This document shows, piece by piece, positions 8,364-18,100 of a stretch of DNA of 64,000 nucleotides (its first letter is position 1; every line of letters starts with the position of its first letter). The DNA comes from Campylobacter concisus (GTDB lineage: Bacteria > Campylobacterota > Campylobacteria > Campylobacterales > Campylobacteraceae). The translations under genes and the position numbers were made by a program. The DNA lies in NCBI RefSeq assembly GCF_002165775.1, contig NZ_NDYP01000001.1, positions 118,545-182,544 of the forward strand. Direction: 5' to 3'. The notes below the pieces were generated by a model that was not told the DNA's origin, did no database searches, and worked only from the letters and a program-made list of their open reading frames with translations.

Positions 8364-9735
8364 GGCGTTTATACTTATAACGGCGGCGTTTTTGGCTGGT
8401 TGCTCATTTCGTTCAGATATGCCAAAGATAGATACAAATTTCACTTCAACATATACTTATGAGACAAGTGATATAAGAGATTTTTGGTGGAAAGAATTTC
8501 ACGATGAAAATTTAAATTCTATAGTAGAAAATGCACTCGAGAAAAATACAAATTTACGTGTCGCTTATTTAAATTTAGAGAAAGCAAAAGCAAGCCTTGG
8601 CGTAGCTGAGGCAGATTTGCTTCCTAGTATAAATTTAAATGTAGGCTACGAAAAAGCAAAAAGTAGTGGTGAAACATATACCAAGCAACCACAAACTCGT
8701 TATAGAAAATCAGATATAAATTTAGGATTAAACTATGAGATTGATCTTTGGGGTAGAGTAAGAAATAATGTAGCGGCAGCTGAAGAAAGCCTAAATGCAA
8801 CCAAATTTGACTACGATAGCGCGAGACTAAGTATCAGCTCAAGTGTTGCGAAAAGCTACTTTGCGTTAGTTTCATTAAATATGCAAGAAGCTGTGCTAAG
8901 AGAGACTCTAAAAACTTATGAAGACACGTTAGCGCTTCGCAAAACACAGCTTGATCTTGGAAGCATAAATGAGATGACTTATTTGCAAAGTAAGGCAGCA
9001 GTAGAAAGCGCTAAGACCAATCTTACTTCTATATTAAATGCAAAGTCAAAAGCTATCACTTCACTAGCCATCTTGACTGGTAAAAGTAATAATGAAATTT
9101 TAAATGGAGCTGTTGCTAGCTCACAAAATTTACCAGCTTCTCCCGAGATAGGTGCTGGTATCAGCTCTGAAATTTTGCTAAGAAGAAGCGACGTGGCAAA
9201 GACACTGGCTGATTTAAAAGCTACAAATGCTCTTGTTGGTGTTGCAAAGGCCGAGTATTTTCCTACGATTTCACTTACTGGACTTTTTGGCTTTTCAAGT
9301 ATTGATTTTGAAAATATCTTTGTTGGAAATGCCAATACATGGAGTATAGGTGGCTCTTTAGCACAGAAAATTTTTGATTTTGGTAGGATAAAAAATAATG
9401 TCGCAGTGGCTAAAACAAATGAACAAATTGCCGCTGTTAATTATGAAGCAGCGGTAAAATCGGCTCTTGGCGAAGTAAGAGATGCGCTTGTTTCAAGGCA
9501 AAATGCAAAAATTTCTTTGGAACAAGTGAAAATTTTGCTAAAATCCCAACAAAGAATTTACTCGCTTGCTAAAGAGCAATATGATGCTGGCTACATTGGA
9601 CATTTAGAGCTTCTTGATGCACAGAGGAATTTGCTTCAAGCAAAATTACAAGATGTCTCGGCAAAGCTTGATGAGGTCGATAGTGCAGTCGAAGTTTATA
9701 GAGCTTTTGGTGGCGGTTTTAAGTTAGAAAAATAA
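8353..9735 (+). CDS. Outer-membrane efflux channel lipoprotein (CmeC/OprM-like)
   Basis: 460-residue TolC-superfamily outer-membrane factor. The start at 8353 gives a proper lipoprotein signal, MKNKAFILITAAFLAGCS, with lipidation at about Cys16. An upstream in-frame ATG at 8320 would place 11 charged residues in front and lies well inside the pump gene, so I reject it. The protein shows the two OEP repeats with long coiled-coil helices (about 70-240 and 280-450), including FWWKEFHDENL and LLRRSDVAKTLADLKATNA, both typical of the NodT subfamily. It completes the tripartite pump. Confidence 0.92.
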   Translation: MKNKAFILITAAFLAGCSFRSDMPKIDTNFTSTYTYETSDIRDFWWKEFHDENLNSIVENALEKNTNLRVAYLNLEKAKASLGVAEADLLPSINLNVGYEKAKSSGETYTKQPQTRYRKSDINLGLNYEIDLWGRVRNNVAAAEESLNATKFDYDSARLSISSSVAKSYFALVSLNMQEAVLRETLKTYEDTLALRKTQLDLGSINEMTYLQSKAAVESAKTNLTSILNAKSKAITSLAILTGKSNNEILNGAVASSQNLPASPEIGAGISSEILLRRSDVAKTLADLKATNALVGVAKAEYFPTISLTGLFGFSSIDFENIFVGNANTWSIGGSLAQKIFDFGRIKNNVAVAKTNEQIAAVNYEAAVKSALGEVRDALVSRQNAKISLEQVKILLKSQQRIYSLAKEQYDAGYIGHLELLDAQRNLLQAKLQDVSAKLDEVDSAVEVYRAFGGGFKLEK

Positions 9736-9751
9736 TTAAAAAGGAGAGAAA

Positions 9752-9979
9752 TTGGGAACTAAGATATTAAATTTCTTGTTTTCTTGGGGTTTTTTCGTTT
9801 TTGCTATCGCTCTTGGCGTAGCATTATGGTTTGCGATAAATTACGTTGATACATTTAGGCTTGAGTCAAGCTTTTATGATATCGGTGAGATATTTATGAT
9901 GGCGACTGTTTTTTGTATTGCTTTTTATGTGATCGCAGCAATATTTGTTATTCCTATTAGAGCGATCAAAAAATCTTAA
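9752..9979 (+). CDS. Small two-helix membrane protein, hypothetical
   Basis: 75 residues from a TTG start with AAGGAGAG 6 nt upstream. Two hydrophobic helices (about 8-28 and 46-67) are separated by an acidic linker, with a basic tail ending IRAIKKS. No family recognised. It follows the outer-membrane channel gene by 16 nt and ends just before a strong stem-loop, so it is probably the last gene of the efflux operon. Confidence 0.7.
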   Translation: MGTKILNFLFSWGFFVFAIALGVALWFAINYVDTFRLESSFYDIGEIFMMATVFCIAFYVIAAIFVIPIRAIKKS

Positions 9980-9982
9980 TCA

Positions 9983-10011
9983 TTCATCTAAGGACGAGAT
10001 CCTTAGATGAA
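9983..10011 (+). terminator. Strong stem-loop ending the efflux operon
   Basis: TTCATCTAAGG and CCTTAGATGAA form a perfect 11-bp stem around a 7-nt loop, directly after the 75-residue gene. The run of T after it is weak, so termination strength is uncertain. It marks the left edge of the A+T-rich island. Confidence 0.65.
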
Positions 10012-10013
10012 TC

Positions 10014-10042
10014 TTGACTTCATTGTGTAAAATTTTTAGATT
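10014..10042 (+). promoter_or_regulatory. Possible promoter of the effector-immunity island
   Basis: TTGACT (10014-10019) and TAGATT (10037-10042) lie 17 bp apart, immediately after the stem-loop and about 30 nt before the first immunity-like gene. Confidence 0.4.
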
Positions 10043-10070
10043 TTTGATTATTTATTTTAAAAATTTATTT

Positions 10071-10697
10071 ATGAAATTTACCGCATTTATATTACTACTT
10101 CTAACAAGTATATTTTTAATAGCTTGCTCAGCTAATCAAGCAAACAAAAAGATAAGTAACTCTGAACTAGAAAACTTAGCTAAACAATATGGTGGAGTAT
10201 ATATATTTAATCAAAAATTTGTTGATGAGATAGAGAGAAGAGAAAAAGAAAGAAGCGATTATATGGATGATTTCTTTAGAAATAACAAAAGAAATTTTAA
10301 AAGAGCTGACCTAGAAATCATGGATCAAAAACTCCCTCAAACCCTCTCAAATGGTAAAAGATATTATGAAAATTCAACAGACTATGAAAACCAAACCAAA
10401 AAAAAGATAAAAATTCCAACACAATACAAAGAAAAGGTTATAAATTTTATAGGTATAGATAATTACAACAAATATAAACCAGGATTTGATCTAGGTTATT
10501 TTTGTATAGATAAAGAAGGCAATATCGAAGTAATAGATATGACAGTTGATTACTATATTGTAAAAACAGATTATGGACTATTTGGTGACGAAGGAAGGGG
10601 ATTTAGTTTTAAACAAAATAGATATGTAAATATAAGCGGTGGAAACAAATTTATTCTAATAAACAATAAATTTATAAAAGCAAACAAGGACAAGTAA
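10071..10697 (+). CDS. Immunity-like lipoprotein, upstream copy
   Basis: 208-residue lipoprotein with a signal ending LIACS (lipidation at about Cys19), so probably held in the periplasm. I chose the ATG at 10071 because it gives a clean signal peptide aligned with the downstream copy; an ATG at 10014 would add 19 residues. No good Shine-Dalgarno sequence precedes 10071, unlike the second copy, so expression may be poor. Residues 1-46 and the C-terminus (GNKFILINNKFIKANKDK) are almost identical to the second copy at 10983, but the core at about 47-145 differs strongly. By analogy with Tli immunity lipoproteins next to type VI lipase effectors, it could neutralise a related lipase. It is followed only by a stub of the effector gene. 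Confidence 0.65.
   Translation: MKFTAFILLLLTSIFLIACSANQANKKISNSELENLAKQYGGVYIFNQKFVDEIERREKERSDYMDDFFRNNKRNFKRADLEIMDQKLPQTLSNGKRYYENSTDYENQTKKKIKIPTQYKEKVINFIGIDNYNKYKPGFDLGYFCIDKEGNIEVIDMTVDYYIVKTDYGLFGDEGRGFSFKQNRYVNISGGNKFILINNKFIKANKDK
10097..10208 (+). repeat. Direct repeat A, left copy
   Basis: 112 bp matching 11009-11120 with two mismatches. It covers the signal-peptide and N-terminal part of the two immunity-like lipoprotein genes. The high identity contrasts with the diverged gene centres. Confidence 0.85.
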
Positions 10698-10826
10698 GTG
10701 CAAACTAAAAAATCAAATAAAGAGCTAATAAATTGCTTTAAAGACTATATTGATATAGCTGATGCAAGTTATGCAATGCTTCATAATGTATTTGAGAATG
10801 AAAGAAATGGACTTGATGAGCTTTAT
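10638..10826 (+). repeat. Direct repeat B, left copy
   Basis: 189 bp matching 11529-11717 with two mismatches. It covers the last codons of the immunity-like gene plus the first 43 codons of the lipase effector gene. The repeat spacing is 891 bp. Confidence 0.9.
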
Positions 10827-10835
10827 GGTAAATAA
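10698..10835 (+). pseudogene. Truncated 5' stub of the lipase effector gene
   Basis: A GTG-started frame of 45 codons, stopping at TAA 10833-10835. The first 43 codons match the start of the full effector at 11589, apart from one base. After codon 43 the full gene continues GAT AAA TTT GGT AAA GAT, while the stub reads GGT AAA TAA. Nine bases are therefore missing and homology then ends. This is a leftover of an earlier effector copy, placed right behind its own immunity-like gene. A short peptide could still be made, but a function is unlikely. Confidence 0.85.
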
Positions 10836-10982
10836 ACTAAGCTATGAAAATACCCGAAATAAATTTTTATCTGCATAATAAATTTTAATAAACCCCAAAC
10901 AGCACATAATAAATTAATAATATTATAAATACAATAACAATAAAATATCCAAACTAAAATTTCAAACATAAAAGGATAATCA

Positions 10983-11588
10983 ATGAAATTTCTAGCTATA
11001 ACACTCTTACTTCTAACAAGTATATTCTTAATAGCTTGCTCAGCTAATCAAGCAAATAAAAAGATAAGTAACTCTGAACTAGAAAACTTAGCTAAACAAT
11101 ATGGTGGAGTATATATATTTGATGAGAAATTTGAGAAAGAGATAGAGAGAATAGAAGCTGAGAGGAAAGAGCTAAGAAAAAATACAAAAGGTAAAGATTT
11201 AGGTGGCGGTCTTTATGCTGTCAATACTAAGTTGGTAGATGAAAAATTCCCTCAAATCCTCTCAAATGGTAAAAGATATTTCCTAGGTGGAACATCTAGT
11301 AAAATTTCACAAAGTTGTTATGAAAAAATTTATAATTTCATAGGTCATGAGAATTTAAAAAAATATGAACCTTGGATATTTTCAAATTTATATTACAAAG
11401 ATAAAGAGGATAATATAGTTCAAATTTCATGTACTGTAGTTTATGAAAGAGTAAAAACACAGTATGGCTTATTTGGAGATGAAGGTAGAGGATTTAGTTT
11501 TAAGAAAAACAGCTTTGAAAGTCTTGGTGGTGGAAACAAATTCATTCTAATAAACAATAAATTTATAAAAGCAAACAAGGACAAGTAA
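10983..11588 (+). CDS. Immunity-like lipoprotein, downstream copy
   Basis: 201 residues. The start has AAAGGA 7 nt upstream. The signal peptide ends LIACS (lipidation at about Cys19). It shares the N-terminal 46 residues, a YGLFGDEGRGFSFK motif and the last 18 residues with the copy at 10071. The central part is different, with its own GGGLYAVNTKL and an unrelated middle. It abuts the full-length lipase gene, whose GTG begins at the base following this gene's stop codon. The arrangement fits a periplasmic immunity protein cognate to the lipase downstream, made before or with it. I infer this from context; no tested family is recognised. Confidence 0.7.
   Translation: MKFLAITLLLLTSIFLIACSANQANKKISNSELENLAKQYGGVYIFDEKFEKEIERIEAERKELRKNTKGKDLGGGLYAVNTKLVDEKFPQILSNGKRYFLGGTSSKISQSCYEKIYNFIGHENLKKYEPWIFSNLYYKDKEDNIVQISCTVVYERVKTQYGLFGDEGRGFSFKKNSFESLGGGNKFILINNKFIKANKDK
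11009..11120 (+). repeat. Direct repeat A, right copy
   Basis: Partner of 10097-10208, 112 bp with two mismatches. Confidence 0.85.
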
Positions 11589-11717
11589 GTGCTAACTAAA
11601 AAATCAAATAAAGAGCTAATAAATTGCTTTAAAGACTATATTGATATAGCTGATGCAAGTTATGCAATGCTTCATAATGTATTTGAGAATGAAAGAAATG
11701 GACTTGATGAGCTTTAT
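11529..11717 (+). repeat. Direct repeat B, right copy
   Basis: Partner of 10638-10826, 189 bp with two mismatches. It crosses the junction between the second immunity-like gene and the intact effector gene. Confidence 0.9.
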
Positions 11718-14700
11718 GATAAATTTGGTAAAGATAATGTCCCTGAAAACATTGTAAATTCTTATAGAGAAGATGAAATAAAAAAGCCTATTTGGAGATA
11801 CAAAGATAACATAAGAAAAGGTGATATTTTAAATGGCGATATCCAAGATAAAGATGGAAATATAGTAAAAAAAGAAGGCGATCCCACTGCTTATGCCCTT
11901 TGTATAGAAGCTAGATTTATGGCTGACAAAGTAGTTAAGAAGCCAGTTGGTAAAAATGGAGAGATAAAAGATATAAAAATAGATAATGATGTTAAAAATT
12001 TTATCTACTATGATAAAGACACAAAAGAGCAAAGATTACTTGTTGGAAAAGATGAAATTTATAAAATCTCCCCTCGCACAAAACTTTTTGTTAATCGCTA
12101 TGAGCTAGTAAAGCACATACCTAATCAAAAATCGGGTTTTAGCTCAACTATATTTTATGACACACTTAAGTCAAATTATATAATAGGTTTTAGAGGAACA
12201 GAGATGAAAATGAATGATCTCTTAGATGATGCCTTTATGGCTATCACATCAAGAGCGCTTATGCAAATATCTGCCTTAAAATCACTTCAATCCTCTATGC
12301 AAGAAGCTATAAATTCTCATAGTCAAAACTTAAGTGGTTTAGACAACACCGCCAAAGACATCATTTTATCAGGTCACTCATTAGGAGGTCATCTAGCTCA
12401 AATATATGCAGTAACTTTCAAAGATAGCGGAGTAAGAGAACTTTATACTTATAACGCTCCAGGAATTTATGGTGGCATATTAGCTTCAGCTTTTACTTGG
12501 AGCTTAAGGCTTCTTAGCTTTGTAGCCAAAGCCATAGCAAAAGGTGCAAGATGGATAGCAAGAGTCATAGACAAAGATGGCTTTATAGGAAAGATGGTAG
12601 GCTCAGTCTTTAACAAGATAAAAGGTATGTTTGGCTTTAAAGATGATAAGAGCAGCGTAGACGAATATGTAGATGTGGTTAAAAATAATGAACAAGCTCA
12701 AAAGACTCTTGCAGATAAAAAGGTGAGCTCTAATATAAATAAAGCTAGCAAAGAAAAAGATATAGACATAGAGATACATCACGTAGAGAGCGTTAAACAA
12801 AGCATCAATAGAGATGAAGATAGCTTTTCGAAAGATGTGGCTGTTTTGATAGAACCTACCTTTTCGGTCATATCTGATCTAGGCTATAAGCTAGGCATAG
12901 ATACAACTGGCGAAGTAAAGTATGAAAATACCGAGAATAGACACTTGGTGAATATATTAATTAGATCTCACTTTTTAAAAGAGAGTGTTTTGGTTTTATA
13001 TATGTTGTGTTATCTCTTGGAAAACAAAGAAAATGAAGCCAAGATAGAGGGCAAAGATATAGCTGAAGCACTTGACTATCTAAATGAATATATCCAGTCG
13101 CTTAAATTTAAACTAAAATGCATAAGATCGAAGTTAAATTTGGATTTAAATATAGATGATATAAGTGATGCTTCTATGCTAGATACGCCTTTATATATCT
13201 TTTATGCTTATTTAAATCTCTTTTACGAATATGGTAAATTTGGTGATGAAAATTTTAAGCAAGATATGGTCGGGTATATAATAGAAAATTTAGGCAGCAA
13301 CATAGATAAAAATAGCAATAAAGAAGCACATCTAGTAAAGATACTAGATATAGATGATCTAGATAAACTAGATGCGACAAAGATAGTAAGTGATGCTAGA
13401 GCTGGCGATATAGATATGCTAGTGGCTATTTGTGCTTTGAATTTATTTGTATTTGAAAAAAAGATAGATGTAAATGAAATTGGCAAATACTTCTCTTATA
13501 GCAAAAATATCTATAAAAATATAACGATACTACGAGATAATAGAGTAGATACAGCGGAGGCTAGCATCTTTGTAAAAGATAGAATAGATATGCTAAAGAG
13601 TATAATAAATCTAAAATATGCGGATCTAGCAAAGCTAAAAGAAAATGAAAATTTCTTGGCTAGCATAGACTCTAAGGATATAAGCTCTAGCGATGAAGCC
13701 ATAGTAATAGCTAATAATAAATCCGCTCAAAATAACGATGATGTAGCCTACAACAATAAAGTAGCAACCGATGATATAAAAGCTCTTGTGAATGAGAGCG
13801 TGGGAAGTATCTTTTATAAAAACAACGATACCCTTAGTGTAAGTGCAGTAGATAAAAGTATCGTTGATGTTGAGGTATTAAAGGAGATATTTAAGCTAGA
13901 TAGTAAAAATATGAATCAAAGGATATATCTAAACTCTGCCCTTTTGTCTAAGGCCAATGAAGAGGAGGATTATCCACTTTATTTTAAAGACGAAAAATAT
14001 AATAGTGATGAGAATATCCCTCTAAATTTTACTCATCAGCCAAGAGATGAGGATAAAGATATAGGAAGGCTAAATGTTGCTTATAGAAATTCTCAAGCAA
14101 ATATATTAAATTATTCACTATTAAATAAGAGTCTAAATATCGATCTAAAACCAATGAGCAAAAAGACTAAAGAGGCTCTTTCAAATTTAAATCAAAGGCA
14201 AAATTTACAAAAAGATAATCAATCTAAAGAAATTTCATCTACTGCGACTTCATGCCCTGTCATAGAAGACGACACTATCATTTGCCCACACGGTGGTCAT
14301 GTGATCTTAAAAAGTAGGGCAGGTAGGAGCATAAGATCAGACGATCAAGGCGTGATACTCGATGTTGATTTTATAAACTCGCCGATAGTAGGCTGCTCAG
14401 CTAGGATTCCATGCGTCATAGTAGCTTATGTACCAAGATCGGCACTTAGTCTAAAAAGTATGAATGATCACTACGCTGTAATGCAAGATCTAGTGCCAAA
14501 CTGCCTAAGCAACACTGGATCTTCGCTAAGGTGCATAAAAAAAGAGAATAAACTAAAACTAGAGCATAGTTTAAGTAATCCTGGTATGCAAGATAGTAGC
14601 GAAATAATAAAAGATATAAATTTAAATAATGCCTACATAAGGCTTCATATAAAATCGGCCCTTAATCAAACAGATAATCTTGCTGTTTGTATATATAAGC

Positions 14701-15098
14701 TAAATGATGTGGAATATAAAAACCAAGAGGGATTTAAAGAGGTGGAGCTAAATTTAGATGAAGGCTCTGATATAAAAGATAAGAAGCTAAAAGAGTATCT
14801 AAAGGCCCGATTTAGAGATGATAAATTTAGTATCTCATCGTTTAACTTCAAATACTCGCTTATGGATAAAAATTTTATTTTTATTACCCCTAAATATACT
14901 GAGCCTATCTATAAAGATATGACGCTTCCTAAGAGTGGAATAGGATTTTTTCAATTTGTAGATGATATTAGCGACGATAATAACCTTATCTATATTACGC
15001 CAAGTAAGGCAAAAATAGTATGTATAAAATTTGCTTGTGGGTTGGATAGTGAATATAGCGATGATATAAATATAATTAAAACAGTAGTGGTGGCATAA
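11589..15098 (+). CDS. Large class-3 lipase-domain protein, probable secreted effector
   Basis: 1169 residues from a GTG. Residues about 1-460 hold an alpha/beta-hydrolase of the Lipase_3/Mbeg1-like type: GFRGTE at 200-205, the nucleophile elbow GHSLGG at 262-267 (Ser264), and a likely catalytic His near 452 in ENRHLVN after FSVISDLGYKLG. Between them, at about 290-355, lies a hydrophobic, Lys-rich insertion that could act as a membrane-binding lid. About 470-880 is helical with no recognised fold. Residues about 888-950 contain CPVIEDDTIICPHGGHV, then IVGCSARIPCVIV, a Cys/His pattern resembling PAAR-like elements. A 200-residue tail follows. No signal peptide is seen. With an adjacent lipoprotein it resembles a type VI lipase effector, probably acting on phospholipids; the secretion route is inferred. 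Confidence 0.7.
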   Translation: MLTKKSNKELINCFKDYIDIADASYAMLHNVFENERNGLDELYDKFGKDNVPENIVNSYREDEIKKPIWRYKDNIRKGDILNGDIQDKDGNIVKKEGDPTAYALCIEARFMADKVVKKPVGKNGEIKDIKIDNDVKNFIYYDKDTKEQRLLVGKDEIYKISPRTKLFVNRYELVKHIPNQKSGFSSTIFYDTLKSNYIIGFRGTEMKMNDLLDDAFMAITSRALMQISALKSLQSSMQEAINSHSQNLSGLDNTAKDIILSGHSLGGHLAQIYAVTFKDSGVRELYTYNAPGIYGGILASAFTWSLRLLSFVAKAIAKGARWIARVIDKDGFIGKMVGSVFNKIKGMFGFKDDKSSVDEYVDVVKNNEQAQKTLADKKVSSNINKASKEKDIDIEIHHVESVKQSINRDEDSFSKDVAVLIEPTFSVISDLGYKLGIDTTGEVKYENTENRHLVNILIRSHFLKESVLVLYMLCYLLENKENEAKIEGKDIAEALDYLNEYIQSLKFKLKCIRSKLNLDLNIDDISDASMLDTPLYIFYAYLNLFYEYGKFGDENFKQDMVGYIIENLGSNIDKNSNKEAHLVKILDIDDLDKLDATKIVSDARAGDIDMLVAICALNLFVFEKKIDVNEIGKYFSYSKNIYKNITILRDNRVDTAEASIFVKDRIDMLKSIINLKYADLAKLKENENFLASIDSKDISSSDEAIVIANNKSAQNNDDVAYNNKVATDDIKALVNESVGSIFYKNNDTLSVSAVDKSIVDVEVLKEIFKLDSKNMNQRIYLNSALLSKANEEEDYPLYFKDEKYNSDENIPLNFTHQPRDEDKDIGRLNVAYRNSQANILNYSLLNKSLNIDLKPMSKKTKEALSNLNQRQNLQKDNQSKEISSTATSCPVIEDDTIICPHGGHVILKSRAGRSIRSDDQGVILDVDFINSPIVGCSARIPCVIVAYVPRSALSLKSMNDHYAVMQDLVPNCLSNTGSSLRCIKKENKLKLEHSLSNPGMQDSSEIIKDINLNNAYIRLHIKSALNQTDNLAVCIYKLNDVEYKNQEGFKEVELNLDEGSDIKDKKLKEYLKARFRDDKFSISSFNFKYSLMDKNFIFITPKYTEPIYKDMTLPKSGIGFFQFVDDISDDNNLIYITPSKAKIVCIKFACGLDSEYSDDINIIKTVVVA

Positions 15099-15100
15099 CG

Positions 15101-18100
15101 ATGAATGATATAAATATAACCTACTCTTGCGAAGAGAGTTTAAAAAAGATAAAAGAGTATATGGCTGATGCAAAGAGCGTGACGCTTTATACGTCTAGTT
15201 TAAACTATCTCTCTTCATATTCTGGCAATATAATTGCGGAGATTGTCTCTGATCTTATCTATTTTAAAAGAAAAGATAAAGACATATCAATAATAACTGA
15301 TTTTTATGTAGACAAAGAGAGCTTTAAAGATAGCAAACTAAATAGAGTAAGGGTGTTTAAATATAAAGGCATTCCAGTAAAAGTAGTTCATAAAAAAAGT
15401 GCTATTGATAAATTCTTTGAAAATTTAAGAGAAGGGCTTACTCCTTTACAAACAAAAATACATAATCAGGAGATATTGGATTTAGCTCAAGATGAGCATG
15501 ATAGAGAGTTACTAAAAGATGGTAATGAAGTAGAAGATAAACCATCAAGTTTTTATCATATGTTTGAGCTTATTGTTTCTAATTATAATGAGGCTAAAAA
15601 TATTTTAAGAGATTGTTTAAATACTCTAAAAAATGATCTACTAAATGACGCTAAATCATTGATAGCTAGCGAAGGATTAGACGAGGGCAAATTTGAAAGA
15701 AGCATAAAAGAGTGTTTTGATGAGCTAGATAAAAATTTAAAAGAGCTAAGCTCGGAAAATGGAGAATTTATAATAAAACAAATAGCTCTTTTTATATTAA
15801 GTCTAGTCGATATAACCGATCCAAAGGCCATAATAAAAAAATCAAATCTTGGTTTTGTGGCTTATGAGCTTGGAAAGATGACGTATGCAATTCATGAATA
15901 TGATAGCAATAGGGCATTTTACGGTGTATCCTTACCAATACTAAGTTTTTTTACATCTAGGTTTGCTTCTGTCGTAAATACCTTAAATATAAGTTCAAAC
16001 TGTAATGTCTTGGTGTTTAAAAGTGATAAAAATTCTAGATCTGGTTTTTTCTTGGACTTTACTCACTTAAATTTAGACTACCGCCCTTTTAAATATAGCA
16101 TTAACGAAAAAGAGACAAACTATAATACAGATGAAGGATATAGTGTATATGGATATTTAGATGATGTATCTGTATTTGATTACTCCAAAGAGGTTTGCTC
16201 TTATGATGTGGTAAATAAAAATTTAGGCTTTGGCTCGAGTGATGATACTTTATTTAGTAGATTAAAAGATGAGATAAAAAGTACAAATGCAAATTTAAAT
16301 TTTATCTGTGCTTCAAATTTTAACTCTATAAAGTTAGCTAATCTAATAGCAGATAAATCCGATAAAAATAATACCTCAGTAAATGATGAGATGAATAGTA
16401 AAGACTTCTCAAATTTAAATAAAAACTACATCGTTCTTTCAAACTCCCCTTTTAGATCAAGTGCAGGATTAAGAGAGGAAGTTATTAGCAAAAGTCTTGA
16501 TCAAACTATAAAAGACGATATAAATAGATCAAAAAGTAGCAACCTGGTAAAACAAAAATTTAGTGACATAAAGACTCTAAATCCAGTAAAAGACTATAGC
16601 AAATATAGTATAGATATAGATCAAAACAATGATAAATCAACTCTTTTACTAAATTTATCTCCATTTGCAAGGATAGAAAAAAGCTATATAGATAATATTG
16701 AAGAGAATAGAAAAAAATATAGCGATATTCCTCGTAATGCTAATTCGAAGTATATAGATAATTACATGAAATATATCGAATTATTTGATATAAATATCTC
16801 TCATGTAAATGCTTATACAAAACAACCAAATGATATGGAGAAAATAAAAGAGAGTGAAAAAGAGTATATGGAAAAATCAACTATAGCATTTAAAGCAGTC
16901 TTTGATAGAGTTAATAAAAATGTTATTGACAGGATGAAATTTGAAGAGCATGACCACAATAAGACAGAAGAGGTAGAAGAATATAAGGAGTTAGAAGATA
17001 TAGACTATTTAGTAAAGAAGGCGCTAGAAGATCAGCCAAGTCCGTACTACTCTCTTTTAGAAGTACTTTGCCTTGGCGTGGCTTACTTTATAATGACCAA
17101 AAGCTATTCAGGAGAGTTATTAAATAAATCTATAAAAAACTCCCGTGAATATATAAAAATAGGTGATGAAGAGATAAGTACTATAAATGCAAATTCTTTT
17201 GTAAAATTAGGTGATAGTGATATAAGATTATTCTTTTATAAAGATAGTGCTAAAAGTAGCGGATTAAGCAAAAATGAGTATCTATGTATAGAAGAGATTA
17301 GTGATTATATGGATGGTGCAGGAAATACTAAGAATGTATATAGTATAAAAGAACTTTTAGAAGAAAATGATAGTAGCGTAAATACAAATATAAAAGATCC
17401 TTTACAAAGTGATCTAATGAAGCTTCTAATAGAGCAAGCCAATGATATAGATGAAAGCTGCAAGAAAGATAAAACTTTGATAAAAGAAGTGATAGCTTCT
17501 AAGGATAAAGACGTCTTAAAAAAAGCCATAGACTTAGAATATAAGGCTTATCATAATGATAGAGATATGGATAAAGAGGTAAGCTCTTTACTTGTAAAAA
17601 CAGCCATTGAAGGATTATTCCCAATAGCAGGCTTTGCAAGTGAAGATGGCATATCTAAAATTTATGAGATGCTTAGCTCTTTTATATTTGAAAGGGATGC
17701 AAAGAAATTAAAAGATGCCTTTTTAGACGAGCTTGGAGTATTAAATTTAATAAAGAAATTATTTAGTGCAAAAAAGACTAAACAAATAGATGAATATTTC
17801 TTGTATATCACAAGATTAAAAACTACAAATATAGTACTTCAAAGATCAAAGCTAAATTTAATTTTGCAAGCCCAAAATACCTCTATGCTTTATAGAACGA
17901 TAGAACATTTTAAACTAAATATATCTTATAGCGAGATAACGACATATACTTTTATGAGATACACATATAGCTTTAATATAAGAGATGTAGAGCTTATGAA
18001 AAAAGAAATCAAAGACTATACTAAAACTCTTGGTAAAGACATAGGTATATCTATGATAACCGGTCTAATAGAACTTTATAAAACATCCTATGAAAAACTA

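Noticed and set aside
6383..9335. Several 77-118-codon minus-strand frames in the efflux operon
   Set aside because: All lie inside intact pump or channel genes and show no independent coding signal.
10014..10070. Upstream ATG for the first immunity-like lipoprotein
   Set aside because: It would put 19 residues in front of the signal peptide. The ATG at 10071 aligns with the start of the second copy.
10836..10982. The 12-mer TATGAAAATACC near 10845, also present inside the effector gene near 12921, as a sign of an internal deletion in the effector stub
   Set aside because: The flanking bases align poorly and 12-mers of this composition can recur by chance in A+T-rich DNA. No further effector homology is visible in this spacer.
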